Assembly (NCBI GenBank): GCA_009773635.1
Contig: WSYC01000011.1
Span: 51,050-115,049, forward strand
DNA length: 64,000 bases
Direction of reading: 5' to 3'
Origin: Beijerinckiaceae bacterium
GTDB taxonomy: Bacteria > Pseudomonadota > Alphaproteobacteria > Rhizobiales > Beijerinckiaceae
In this document: in pieces, positions 8,660-17,422 of the stretch
How positions within the stretch are numbered: the first letter of the stretch is position 1
How the letters are laid out: every line of letters begins with the position of its first letter
Notes under the pieces: model-generated
The model's database searches: none
The model's input: only the letters and a program-made list of their open reading frames with translations
Told to the model about the DNA's origin: nothing
Program-made: the position numbers and the translations under genes

Positions 8660-10465
8660 ATGGATTTCTGCTCAGGCTTCCGCCTCACCCAAACGCCGGG
8701 GAAACATCAGGCCGGGAAAACCGCGCTCCGGGCGCTGGTCCTGTCTATGGCTGTTGCGTTTGTGACGGGAACCGCCTTGGCCGCAACGCCGCCTGCGCGC
8801 GTCGTCAGCGGTAACGGCGCATCCGGGTCGTTTCTGGCCGGTGTCGTGGCCAATACCGCGCGCGACATGTCGGCGGCGGCTGAATATTTCCGCGAGGCGC
8901 TCAAAGCCGATCCGCGCAATGCCGGGCTTCTCGATCAGGCGTTTCTGGCCGAGCTTGTCGACGGCAACCACGAGGAGGCCTTCCGGCTGGCGGAACGGGC
9001 CATCCGCCACGACAAATCCAACGCGCTGGCGCATGTCGCGCTCGGGGTGCGGGCGCTCAAGGCGAAACAATATGACCGCGCCCGCGCAAGCTTTGACCGG
9101 GCCGGCGGTTCAGCCCGCGAGGCGGATCTGACAATCGGCCTGCTGCGCGCCTGGGCTCAGGCCGGGGCGGGGGATGTCGCCGGCGCGCTGCAAGGCATCG
9201 ACCGTTTCAAGGAGAACGAGCTGCGCGGCTATCGCGAGTTCTTCGGCGGGTTGATCGCTGATCTCGGCAAGCGCCCGGTGGAGGCCGAAACGCGCCTCGC
9301 CAACGCCTACAAGACCGAAAACGGCATCATGCGCGTCACGGATGCCTATGCCCGCATCCTCTCCCGCCGCGGCAAGATCGCCGAAGCGAAGGAGATCGTG
9401 ACGCAGTGGCGGACGCGGAACACGTCGCAGCCCTATCTCGACCGGCAGTTCCAGGCGCTCGACAAAGGCGAGGCGCTGCCCCCGCTGGTCGGCAGCGTCA
9501 CCGAAGGCGCGGCCGAGGTGTTCTACGGTCTTGGCGCTGTCGGCGCAGCCTCGCGCGATCCGATGACGGCGGTGATCTACCTCCAGCTTGCACGCCTCCT
9601 GTCACCGAAAGACGAGGTGATCGCGATCACGCTCGGTGAGTTCTTCGAGCAGCTCCGGCAGAACGAGCGGGCGGCGGAAACCTACCAGATGGTGCCGGCA
9701 TCCTCGCCGCTCGCCAACCGCGCAGCCATCGGCCGGGCAACCTCGCTCGAGCGGCTCGAAAAAACCGATGAGGCGATCATCGTGTTGCGCACCTTGCTCG
9801 CCGCACATCCGGAGGACCTTGAGGCCGCCGATACGCTCGGCGCCATCCTGCGCGTCAAGAAGCGCTGGGTTGAGTCGATTGAAGTCTATGATGCCGCAAT
9901 CAAATCCGTCGCCAAGCTGGAGCAGCGGCACTGGCCGCTGCTGTTCGGGCGCGCCATCGGTTACGAGCGCTCCAAGCAATGGGCGAAGGCGGAGCCGGAT
10001 TTCCTCGCGGCGCTCGATCTGCTGCCGCCCAAGCCACGCTCGCCACGCGAGGCGGCGGAACGCGCGCAAGTGATGAACTATCTCGCCTATTCCTGGGTCG
10101 ATATGCATATGAATATCGACAAATCCTTCGAGATGCTGCGGCAGGCAGTAGCAATGGCGCCGGGGGACGGGGCGGTGGTTGATTCGCTCGGCTGGGCCTA
10201 TTTCCGTCTAGGTCGCTACGAGGATGCCGTGCGTGAACTCGAGCGCGCCGTGCTGCTCAAGGCAGGCGATCCCACGATCAACGATCACCTCGGCGATGCC
10301 TACTGGCGCGTCGGCCGCCAGCGCGAAGCCCGCTTCAAGTGGAGCCAGACACTGACGCTCAATCCCGAGCCCGAGGATCTCGAAAAGATCACCAGGAAGC
10401 TCGAAACCGGCCTCGCGGATGGCCCGGCGGCGAATGCCGCCCCGCCCAAACCGAACGGCGGCTGA
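8660..10465 (+). CDS. Secreted TPR-repeat protein
   Basis: About 601 residues from the ATG at 8660 (MDFCSGF); an ATG at 8612 is the alternative. A hydrophobic signal (LRALVLSMAVAFVTGTALA) precedes a long alpha-helical solenoid of tetratricopeptide repeats. Examples are the repeats beginning TARDMSAAAEYFREALKADP, and late ones with DSLGWAYFRLGRYEDAVRELERAV and NDHLGDAYWRVGR. Such proteins act as scaffolds in the periplasm or at the envelope. The gene sits directly before ispE, a layout seen in related genomes. There is no enzyme motif. Confidence 0.85.
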   Translation: MDFCSGFRLTQTPGKHQAGKTALRALVLSMAVAFVTGTALAATPPARVVSGNGASGSFLAGVVANTARDMSAAAEYFREALKADPRNAGLLDQAFLAELVDGNHEEAFRLAERAIRHDKSNALAHVALGVRALKAKQYDRARASFDRAGGSAREADLTIGLLRAWAQAGAGDVAGALQGIDRFKENELRGYREFFGGLIADLGKRPVEAETRLANAYKTENGIMRVTDAYARILSRRGKIAEAKEIVTQWRTRNTSQPYLDRQFQALDKGEALPPLVGSVTEGAAEVFYGLGAVGAASRDPMTAVIYLQLARLLSPKDEVIAITLGEFFEQLRQNERAAETYQMVPASSPLANRAAIGRATSLERLEKTDEAIIVLRTLLAAHPEDLEAADTLGAILRVKKRWVESIEVYDAAIKSVAKLEQRHWPLLFGRAIGYERSKQWAKAEPDFLAALDLLPPKPRSPREAAERAQVMNYLAYSWVDMHMNIDKSFEMLRQAVAMAPGDGAVVDSLGWAYFRLGRYEDAVRELERAVLLKAGDPTINDHLGDAYWRVGRQREARFKWSQTLTLNPEPEDLEKITRKLETGLADGPAANAAPPKPNGG

Positions 10466-10478
10466 CCCCGGCGCAGCC

Positions 10479-11345
10479 GTGCTCCGGGAATTCGCCCCTG
10501 CGAAGATCAACCTCTACCTGCACGTCCTCGGGCGGCGGGCGGATGGTTATCACAGCCTCGAAAGCCTCGTGAGCTTTGCCGATATCGGCGATGATCTGGC
10601 GCTTGAACCCGGCGCGGTGCCTGCCTTGACGCTTGATGGCCCGATGGCGGCGGCGCTTTCGGCTGATGAGGACAATCTCGTCCTGAAAGCCGCCCGGCTG
10701 TTTGCCGAAGCTTTTCCCGGTGCGGCGACCGGGCAGTTCCACCTCACGAAGAACCTGCCGGTAGCCTCCGGCATCGGTGGCGGCTCCAGCGATGCGGCAG
10801 CGGCGCTGCGGCTGCTGGCACGCGCCAACAGGATTGCGCTTGCCAAGCCGCGCCTGATGGCGCTCGCGCGGGCGCTGGGGGCGGATGTCCCGGTGTGTCT
10901 TGAGGCCAAGCCCTGCATCATGCGCGGCATCGGCCATGACCTTGAACCCGTCTTGATGGGCGAGGCGATGCCAGCGGTGCTGATCAATCCGGGCGTCGCG
11001 GTTGAGACCCGCGCGGTTTTTGGCGCGCTCGCGCTTCAGCCGGGCGAGGATTTCACGCCATTGCGTCCGCCGGAAAGCGCGAGCGGCGATCCGGCGCTGC
11101 GCATCCTTGCTGCCATGCGCAACGATCTTGAGGCGCCGGCCATGGCCGTGACCGAGGCCATCGGGCAGGCCCTTGATGCGCTGCGTGCCGTGCCCGGTTG
11201 CCGCTTTGCCCGCATGTCCGGCTCGGGGGCAACCTGTTTCGGGCTATTCGAGACGCTTGCCGAAGCGCAGGATGCTGCGGATTCAATCCAGATGAGTCAT
11301 CCTCACTGGTGGGTTCGCCCGTGCCGGATAAATCTGCCTTTCTGA
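10479..11345 (+). CDS. ispE: 4-diphosphocytidyl-2-C-methyl-D-erythritol kinase
   Basis: GHMP kinase of the non-mevalonate (MEP) isoprenoid pathway. The N-terminal FAPAKINLYLHVLGRRADGYH and the ATP loop LPVASGIGGGSSDAAAALR are diagnostic, and the late GCRFARMSGSGATCFG is GHMP motif 3. The GTG at 10479 puts PAK six residues from the start, as in the family, and leaves a 13-base gap after the TPR gene. ATGs at 10419 and 10434 would overlap that gene by up to 47 bases. About 288 residues. dxs of the same pathway is at 32.5 kb. Confidence 0.93.
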   Translation: MLREFAPAKINLYLHVLGRRADGYHSLESLVSFADIGDDLALEPGAVPALTLDGPMAAALSADEDNLVLKAARLFAEAFPGAATGQFHLTKNLPVASGIGGGSSDAAAALRLLARANRIALAKPRLMALARALGADVPVCLEAKPCIMRGIGHDLEPVLMGEAMPAVLINPGVAVETRAVFGALALQPGEDFTPLRPPESASGDPALRILAAMRNDLEAPAMAVTEAIGQALDALRAVPGCRFARMSGSGATCFGLFETLAEAQDAADSIQMSHPHWWVRPCRINLPF

Positions 11346-11432
11346 GCGTGAGGTCTTTGGCCCTCGGGAGCGAAAATCTCTTGGTGGATCGGGATATCCC
11401 GCAGAGGATCAGGCCAAGCCGGGAGTAATCAG

Positions 11433-11954
11433 ATGATTTCGATTGCCTATATCCGCACCATGGCGCGTTACAACCGTTGGCAGAACCGCTCGATCCATGC
11501 CGCCGCCGACACCCTCTCGCCGGATGAACGCCGCGAGGATCGCGGGGCCTTCTTCAATTCAATCGAGGGCACGCTCAATCACCTATTGTGGGGTGATTCC
11601 ATCTGGATGCACCGTTTTGCCGGAACCCCGAAACCGCAGGGCGGCATCGCCGAGTCTGCGGCGCGTATCCCGGAGTGGAACGATCTGAAGAGGGAACGCT
11701 TCGCCGTTGATGAGGCCATCATCCTCTGGTCCGAGGGTGTCACCGAGGAATGGCTCGCCGGGGACATGACCTGGTATTCCGGCGCCGCCGGGCGCGAGGT
11801 GTCAAAACCCTACTGGTTTCTGGTGGCGCATTTCTTCAACCACCAGACGCATCACCGCGGGCAGGTGCATGCGATGCTGACGGCGGCCGGCGCAAAGCCG
11901 GAGGATACCGACCTGTTTTTCCTTGAGGATGCGGTGCTGACCGGCGGGATTTAG
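11433..11954 (+). CDS. DinB-family metalloprotein
   Basis: 173 residues of the DinB/YfiT four-helix-bundle superfamily. The start YIRTMARYNRWQNRSI is typical. Candidate metal-binding histidines lie in TLNHLLWGDSIW (near residue 50) and in HFFNHQTHHRGQVH near the C-terminus. Related proteins act as thiol-dependent transferases or remain unassigned. The assignment to family is firm; the role is unknown. The gene stands alone between ispE and the AT-rich lipoprotein gene. Confidence 0.88.
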   Translation: MISIAYIRTMARYNRWQNRSIHAAADTLSPDERREDRGAFFNSIEGTLNHLLWGDSIWMHRFAGTPKPQGGIAESAARIPEWNDLKRERFAVDEAIILWSEGVTEEWLAGDMTWYSGAAGREVSKPYWFLVAHFFNHQTHHRGQVHAMLTAAGAKPEDTDLFFLEDAVLTGGI

Positions 11955-12032
11955 AAAATTTTTCCAATCACAGGTTGTGACCTCGACTTTTCTCCTTTGT
12001 TGTGAATATTTTCAGAAGGGGAGGGCAAAAAA

Positions 12033-12995
12033 ATGAATAAGAACAGGCTTATATTCTTGTTGGCGACCGCTGGTCTGGGAGGTTGCGCCACGCATCCGCT
12101 GCCGGAGAATTATTCGGGGGTGAATACAGTCGATATAGTCAGAAAAATTAGATGTGAAGCGAGATCAGCAATTGCTGAGCGGGCAATTATGTTCTTGATG
12201 CGAGATGATGCACCGGCAAAGACATATAAAATTGGAGAAGCTTTGAAAAAAGGAAATTTATCATTCAAAAATGTGAATTACTATGATCTAGACATGAAAA
12301 CTGCCGAATATGTGAAAAAATACGATAATTCTGCAATAGCATATCAATTTACATTCAATATTAAGGAGAATAACGATATAAATGTTGGATTGGATTTGTT
12401 GAAACCTTTGACTGGAGGTTCCATCGGTCTCGGGATTTCGTCATCTAATAATAGAGAAAGATCAAATATAAGATCTTTTACAATCGTTGAGGAATTCAAA
12501 AAATTGCTTGACTCAATGAGCGATAATGACTGCTTTAATGTATCGTCAGGGGTGAATGTTATGTATCCAATAACTGGAAGCGTTGGTCTTTCAGAGGTTA
12601 TAAATACATTCATAGATCTCAACGAAATGAAAGTCCTCGTCGACAAAGAAAACAAAGACAAAATTCCCGAAATGGCGGAGACGTTGAATTTCAAGACAGT
12701 TCTTTCAATCTCTGCAAATCCGAAGCTTGATTTAACGACCGCAGGTCGAAAATGGCAGACCGATCTTGCACATGTCGAAGCCAAGGCGACACGCACAGAC
12801 GATCATACGGTCCAAATTGGACTTTCGCTGCCACCTGACAAATCACCCAGTGCACCAAGAGGCCGCGATGGTGTGGCAAAGAGCACAAAAAGTGCGAAAT
12901 ATAGAGCGGTTCAGGCTATTTTGAATCAGAAAGACGACCGTAGGAACGCTAATGATATTCGGGTGAAGGAGTTTCTTGGGCTCCCGACGTACTGA
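12033..12995 (+). CDS. AT-rich predicted lipoprotein, probably acquired
   Basis: 320 residues with a lipoprotein signal: MNKNRLIFLLATAGLGGCATH, lipobox LGGC with the cysteine at residue 18. I recognise no domain. The middle (NIKENNDINVGLDLLKPLTGGSIGLGISSS) looks like beta-strands, and the C-terminus is basic and polar. Codon use is strikingly AT-rich (AAA, ATA, AAT, GAT, TTT frequent) compared with the GC-rich neighbours, and the 78 bases upstream are AT-rich as well. That points to recent transfer. A ribosome site AAGGGGAGGG precedes the ATG. The C-terminal third, from about 12760, is closer to local composition. Confidence 0.8.
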   Translation: MNKNRLIFLLATAGLGGCATHPLPENYSGVNTVDIVRKIRCEARSAIAERAIMFLMRDDAPAKTYKIGEALKKGNLSFKNVNYYDLDMKTAEYVKKYDNSAIAYQFTFNIKENNDINVGLDLLKPLTGGSIGLGISSSNNRERSNIRSFTIVEEFKKLLDSMSDNDCFNVSSGVNVMYPITGSVGLSEVINTFIDLNEMKVLVDKENKDKIPEMAETLNFKTVLSISANPKLDLTTAGRKWQTDLAHVEAKATRTDDHTVQIGLSLPPDKSPSAPRGRDGVAKSTKSAKYRAVQAILNQKDDRRNANDIRVKEFLGLPTY

Positions 12996-13034
12996 TCTCA
13001 ATCCCTTGAGGCGTTAGCCGAATTGCTTTTTTTC

Positions 13035-14054
13035 TCAATGCGCGCGGCTGACGCAGAAATCCACGACCTCATCGAGCGCATCGCGCATCGGCGAGGCCGG
13101 GAACAGCGCCAGCGCATCCTTGGCCATCGAGCCATAATGCCGCGCGCGTTCGATCGTGTCCTCAAGAGCGCGGTGTTTTCTCAGAAGCTCCATCGCGCGG
13201 GCCAGTTCGGCGTCGGTTGAGTTGCCGGCCTCCAGCGCGCCCTTCCAGAAGGTGCGTTCCTCATCCGAGCCGCGGCGATAGGCGAGCACCACCGGCAAGG
13301 TGATCTTGCCCTCGCGGAAATCGTCGCCGACGTTCTTGCCGAGCTTGGCGGCGGTGCCGCCATAGTCGAGCGCGTCATCGATGAGCTGGAAGGCAATGCC
13401 GAGGTTGAGGCCGTAGGAGCGGCAGGCCTTCTGCGCGTCTTCCGGCGCGTCGGCGAGAATGGGGCCGACTTCGGCGGCGGCAGCGAAGAGCGCCGCGGTC
13501 TTCGCGCGGATCACGGCGAGGTATTCGTCTTCGGTGGTTGCGGTGTTCTTGGCAACGGCGAGCTGCATCACCTCGCCTTCCGCGATCACGGCGGCGGCGG
13601 TCGAGAGCACGTCGAGGCACTGGAGCGAGCCGACCTCGACCATCATCTTGAACGCTTGCCCGAGCAGGAAATCACCCACGAGCACGCTCGCCTCGTTGCC
13701 CCAGACCTTGCGGGCGGAAGGCTTGCCGCGCCTCAGGTCGCTCTCGTCGACGACATCGTCGTGCAGCAGCGTGGCGGTGTGCATGAACTCGACGGAGGCC
13801 GCGAGTTTGATATGGCCCTGGCCCGCATAGCGGCTCAGAATGGCGGTCGCGAGCGTCAACATCGGCCTCAGACGCTTGCCGCCGGATGAAATCAGGTGCT
13901 GCGCGACTTCCGGGATCATCGTGACATCGGAGCCGGTGCGGGACAGGATGGTTTCGTTGACGCGCACCATATCCTCGCGGACGAGCGCGACCAGACGATC
14001 AATGCTTTCAGCTTCCGGTTTTTCACCGAAGGAAACGACAACACCCACAACCAA
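13035..14054 (-). CDS. Polyprenyl diphosphate synthase (octaprenyl/decaprenyl type)
   Basis: 339-residue trans-prenyltransferase that builds the ubiquinone side chain from IPP. Both aspartate-rich motifs are visible: DDVVDESD at residues 99-106 and DDALDY at 226-231. SGGKRLRPML (substrate binding) and GEGEVMQL-type spacing also fit. Chain length cannot be read from sequence alone; residues before the first motif (FMHTATLLH) lack a bulky stop near DDxxD, which agrees with a long product. In related genomes it is divergent from a small DUF2007 gene and a tRNA methyltransferase. Here only a broken methyltransferase gene follows. Confidence 0.93.
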   Translation of the reverse strand: MVVGVVVSFGEKPEAESIDRLVALVREDMVRVNETILSRTGSDVTMIPEVAQHLISSGGKRLRPMLTLATAILSRYAGQGHIKLAASVEFMHTATLLHDDVVDESDLRRGKPSARKVWGNEASVLVGDFLLGQAFKMMVEVGSLQCLDVLSTAAAVIAEGEVMQLAVAKNTATTEDEYLAVIRAKTAALFAAAAEVGPILADAPEDAQKACRSYGLNLGIAFQLIDDALDYGGTAAKLGKNVGDDFREGKITLPVVLAYRRGSDEERTFWKGALEAGNSTDAELARAMELLRKHRALEDTIERARHYGSMAKDALALFPASPMRDALDEVVDFCVSRAH

Positions 14055-14200
14055 TCCTCGCGAGACGGTCCCTTCCGCGTGCCAGCCGTGGCCGGAAAGA
14101 ACGATTTGCTACGGATTACGCTTGCACGCTCGCAGCACGAAATGCAACGTGCCCCTGCACTGGCCAGTACGTTTGGCACGGCTTTCGGGGGTAAAATCAC

Positions 14201-14889
14201 GTGGTCGCAGGGCGCGGAAAGGGAGAAACACCGGCACTTGCAACCAGTGATGATTCCCTTTTTGCCGGTGCTCTCCACCTTTTCCAGCCTGCAAAAGGCC
14301 ATCGTGCCGGAACGGATGCTGTTCTGCTCGCCGCCGCGACGCCGCCCGAAGCGCGGGCGATTGCCGACCTCGGCGCTTCCACCGGAGTGGTTGGTTTGCG
14401 CGCCGCACAGACCAACCCGGATGCCCGCGTCATGCTGATCGAGCGGGATGCCGCCATGCTCGATCTGGCCCGGCAGAACATTGGCCGGAACGGGCTTGAT
14501 GCGCGCGTCATACTGCATGCCGGCGATGCCTTCGCCCTCGGCAAGGCGGCTGCCCTGCGTGAAGCCTTTGACTGCGTGCTGTCGAACTCGCCAATGCCGT
14601 GACCATTCTCGCACCCAGGGGAGAACTGGTGCTGATCCACCGCGCGGATGCGCTGCCCGAGCTCATGGAGGCCTGCGGGCGGCGTCTTGGCGCGGTGCAC
14701 CTGCGGTTCGTCCACCCGGAGGCGGAGGCGCCTGCGATCCGGGTGCTGGTTTCCGCCCGCAAGGGCTCGCGTGCGCCGCTGGTGGTCTTGCCGCCGCTCG
14801 TGCTCCATGGGCCGGAGGGGCGCTTTACCGATACGGCTGCGCGCCTTCACGCCGGGCAGATGCGGCTCCCGATGCGACCCTCAGGATGA
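14201..14889 (+). pseudogene. Broken TrmN6-like tRNA1(Val) A37 N6-methyltransferase
   Basis: Two fragments in different frames form one methyltransferase. The first (14201-14602) has the SAM-binding DLGASTGVVGL and ends FDCVLSNSPMP then stop. The second (in frame from about 14582 to 14889) resumes with AVTILAPRGELVLIHRADALPEL and runs through the typical C-terminus RVLVSARKGSRAPLVVLPPLV. In intact homologues about 40-50 residues, including the rest of the catalytic NPPF/Y motif, lie between them. An internal deletion near 14584-14590 removed them and shifted the frame. It is therefore non-functional as a whole. The usual partner DUF2007 gene is also absent. Confidence 0.75.
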
Positions 14890-14903
14890 TCTGTGCCGCA
14901 CAC

Positions 14904-14930
14904 AAAAAACGGGCGGGGAAACCCGCCCGT
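14904..14930 (-). terminator. Rho-independent terminator of the Tyr/Arg-rich small protein gene
   Basis: On the minus strand ACGGGCGGG - TTTC - CCCGCCCGT is followed by TTTTTT, a textbook intrinsic terminator, 26 bases after the stop of the gene at 14956-15276. On the plus strand no U-run follows. Confidence 0.85.
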
Positions 14931-14955
14931 CCTGATCGATGAAACCGATCGTCGC

Positions 14956-15276
14956 TCAGTAGCGGCAAACGCGCACCATGCGGCGGACATAGCCGTAGGG
15001 CGTCCAGACAACCCGCGGCCGCAGGACGCAGCGGCGATAGTAGACCGGCGCACGGTAGACGCGGACCGGGCGATAATAGGGGCGGCGGTAAACCCGGACA
15101 GGACGATAATAGCGCCGCCGATAGTACTGCACCGTATCCGTCTGCGGCTTTGAAGCCTGATCGAGCGCGATCGACGGGCCCGACGGCAAGGTTGCGGCGC
15201 GCACGGGCGCAAGGCCTGCCACACCAAGAAGTGCTGCGAAAAGAGCAGCGAGGACAAAGTGCGAAGCTCTGGTCAT
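14956..15276 (-). CDS. Small secreted Tyr/Arg-rich protein
   Basis: 106 residues. The signal peptide MTRASHFVLAALFAALLGVA ends near VRA-AT. The mature part is dominated by repeated YYRPVRVYR-like units (YYRRRYYRPVRVYRRPYYRP, then VRVYRAPVYYRR) and ends VRRMVRVCRY. Such small basic, tyrosine-rich exported proteins are common in Hyphomicrobiales and have no established function; binding to the cell envelope or to anionic polymers is a guess. It has its own strong terminator. Confidence 0.8.
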   Translation of the reverse strand: MTRASHFVLAALFAALLGVAGLAPVRAATLPSGPSIALDQASKPQTDTVQYYRRRYYRPVRVYRRPYYRPVRVYRAPVYYRRCVLRPRVVWTPYGYVRRMVRVCRY

Positions 15277-15376
15277 TCAAGTGTCTCCCTTCATGTCGCC
15301 CGGTGAGGATGCTAGGATAGGGAAAATGAACACGAGCGAAACGGCAGCGGACGACCGGGGGTCCTGCGCTGCTTTT

Positions 15377-15703
15377 TTACATGGACCGATCGCAGCGGAA
15401 TTCGGCTGGCTTGCCATTGGCACCATTGACCTGCTTGACGACCGCGCAATTGGCAAAGCCGTTGATGCGGACAACGCGCGGCTGAGGACGTTCCGCAGGA
15501 GCCGACGCAGCCGGGGCGGGGGCTGCTGTCGGGGTCGTGGTGGCTGCCACCTGCTGCTGGGCGCCGCTGCCCGCAGCCTGGGCCGGCTCGGTCAGGGATG
15601 CGAAACCGAGCATGCCGCCAAAGGTGCCGACGGACAGTGCCAGCGCCAGAGCAAACTGGCTGAGGGTGCGCTTGGCGGATTTCGAGGTGACGGCACGCTG
15701 CAT
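15377..15703 (-). CDS. Small exported hypothetical protein
   Basis: 108 residues. The start ATG at 15703 is set by AGGAG a few bases upstream; the longer open frame to 15823 has none. A hydrophobic signal (FALALALSVGTFGGMLGFA) is followed by AQAAG, a likely cleavage site, and an Ala/Pro/Thr-rich linker. A compact end has two cysteines (NGFANCAVVKQVNGANG and FRCDRSM) that could form a disulfide. No family is recognised. Confidence 0.7.
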   Translation of the reverse strand: MQRAVTSKSAKRTLSQFALALALSVGTFGGMLGFASLTEPAQAAGSGAQQQVAATTTPTAAPAPAASAPAERPQPRVVRINGFANCAVVKQVNGANGKPAEFRCDRSM

Positions 15704-15955
15704 GGTCGCTCTCCTGATTTTTTGGCCTGATGCCTTGTGATCGTGGTGCCGTTGCCCGGCGCTTGATCGGCACAATGCGCAAGCGAGGGTTGCGCGGCTG
15801 TGCGCCAGCGCACACCGAAGCATCCGGTGTGGTGCCGGTGCCGGGTGCGCAAAAGGAGCATCGGGAGGGTGAGCTTCCCCGGAGGAAACGCTTGCGGCTC
15901 GGCCCGTCCCTCGGTTAAGCGGAAGGCTCCGGCTTTATCGCGCGAGTGCATTCCT

Positions 15956-16906
15956 GTGACAGCAACCTCACCGCTTCCTGCCCCCCTCCGGCCCGAACGC
16001 TCGTTTCAGGGGCTGATCCTGACGTTCCAGCGCTTCTGGGCAGAAAAGGGCTGCATCATCTTGCAGCCCTATGACATGGAAGTCGGCGCGGGCACGTTCC
16101 ATCCGGCGACGACGCTGCGCGCGCTCGGTCCCAGGCCGTGGAACGCTGCCTACGTGCAGCCCTCGCGCCGGCCGAAGGACGGGCGTTATGGTGAAAACCC
16201 CAACCGGTTCCAGCACTACTACCAGTTTCAGGTGATCCTGAAGCCCTCGCCGCCGAACCTGCAGGAGCTTTACCTCGAAAGCCTCTATGCCATCGGCATC
16301 GACCCTGCCTTGCATGATCTCCGCTTCGTCGAGGACGACTGGGAAAGCCCGACGCTCGGCGCCTGGGGTCTCGGCTGGGAATGCTGGTGCGACGGGATGG
16401 AAGTCAGCCAGTTCACCTATTTCCAGCAGGTTGCCGGGCAGGAATGCGCGCCAGTGGCCGGCGAGTTGACCTACGGTCTCGAACGTCTCGCGATGTATCT
16501 GCAGGGCGTTGATCGCGGCTTCGACCTCAATTTCAACGGGCTCGAAGGCGACGCCAAGGTTACCTACGGCGATGTCTTCAAGCAGGCCGAGGAGGAATAT
16601 TCCCGGCACAACTTCGAGTTTTCGAATGTCGAGAAGCTGCTCGGCGATTTTACCCGCGCCAAGGATGAATGCGCGGCGTTGCTGGCGCAGGGTGCAAAAA
16701 ACCTGAAAGAGAATGGCGGAGAGGGGCGCCATCTTCAGGTGCTGCCGGCCTACGATCAGTGCATCAAGGCCTCCCACGCCTTCAACCTCCTGGATGCGCG
16801 CGGGGCGATCTCGGTGACGGACCGCCAGCGCTACATCGGCGAAGTGCGCGAACTGGCGAAAGCCTGCGGTGCGGCATGGATCAAGACTGAGGCGGGTGGG
16901 GCATGA
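15956..16906 (+). CDS. glyQ: Glycyl-tRNA synthetase alpha subunit
   Basis: 316 residues. With GlyS it forms the alpha2beta2 bacterial glycyl-tRNA synthetase. Class II motifs are plain: [51 protein letters not shown] and [19 protein letters not shown]. The GTG at 15956 (read [16 protein letters not shown]) gives the expected N-terminus; the frame is open back to 15800, but that part reads as non-coding. The stop overlaps the next gene (ATGATGG). glyS follows after one small gene. Confidence 0.96.
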   Translation: MTATSPLPAPLRPERSFQGLILTFQRFWAEKGCIILQPYDMEVGAGTFHPATTLRALGPRPWNAAYVQPSRRPKDGRYGENPNRFQHYYQFQVILKPSPPNLQELYLESLYAIGIDPALHDLRFVEDDWESPTLGAWGLGWECWCDGMEVSQFTYFQQVAGQECAPVAGELTYGLERLAMYLQGVDRGFDLNFNGLEGDAKVTYGDVFKQAEEEYSRHNFEFSNVEKLLGDFTRAKDECAALLAQGAKNLKENGGEGRHLQVLPAYDQCIKASHAFNLLDARGAISVTDRQRYIGEVRELAKACGAAWIKTEAGGA

Positions 16907-17385
16907 TGGACCGTCGCCTTGTTCTCGCTACTGCCCTCGCTCTGTGTGCCGCCCCCGCCTTCGCGCAAGGAAAGCCGGCGCTCGATACCCCGCTTGCGGC
17001 GGTGAAGCTGGTCTATGACCCCAAGACCAAGGACGCCCAGCGCCCCTATTCGAAAAAGCTCAGCGCGCTCTATGCTGCGGCGGTGAAAAAATCGAAACAG
17101 CTCAACGAGGCGGTTTCCGGCCTCGATTTCGACCCGATCATCTCCGGGCAGGATTCGGATGACGATTTCCGCAAGACGCTGAAATATTCGGTCGAGCCGC
17201 GCGGCGCGGGCAACGCTGTTGTCGTGGTGAAATTCAGGCAGTTCAAGACCGGGCCGGAAGTGACGCTGTTCTACGAGGTAGTGCTCGAAGGCAAGGACTG
17301 GAAGGTCGACGATATCGTCAACCCTGCGAAGACAGACGGCTGGCGCTTGTCTGCCCTGCTCAAGCTTGGTGCGCAGGGACAATAG
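16903..17385 (+). CDS. Exported DUF3828-like protein between glyQ and glyS
   Basis: 160 residues with a signal peptide ([20 protein letters not shown]). The mature domain resembles the DUF3828 fold: [13 protein letters not shown] near the start, a conserved-looking [16 protein letters not shown] in the middle, and [20 protein letters not shown] at the end. This region is thought to be NTF2-like. It starts in a 4-base overlap with the glyQ stop, so translation is coupled and it lies in the same operon as glyS. Why a secreted protein sits between the two synthetase subunits is unknown. Confidence 0.75.
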   Translation: MMDRRLVLATALALCAAPAFAQGKPALDTPLAAVKLVYDPKTKDAQRPYSKKLSALYAAAVKKSKQLNEAVSGLDFDPIISGQDSDDDFRKTLKYSVEPRGAGNAVVVVKFRQFKTGPEVTLFYEVVLEGKDWKVDDIVNPAKTDGWRLSALLKLGAQGQ

Positions 17386-17422
17386 TATTTCGGGCCCCAG
17401 CGGCCGCAATTTCGGATCAACA

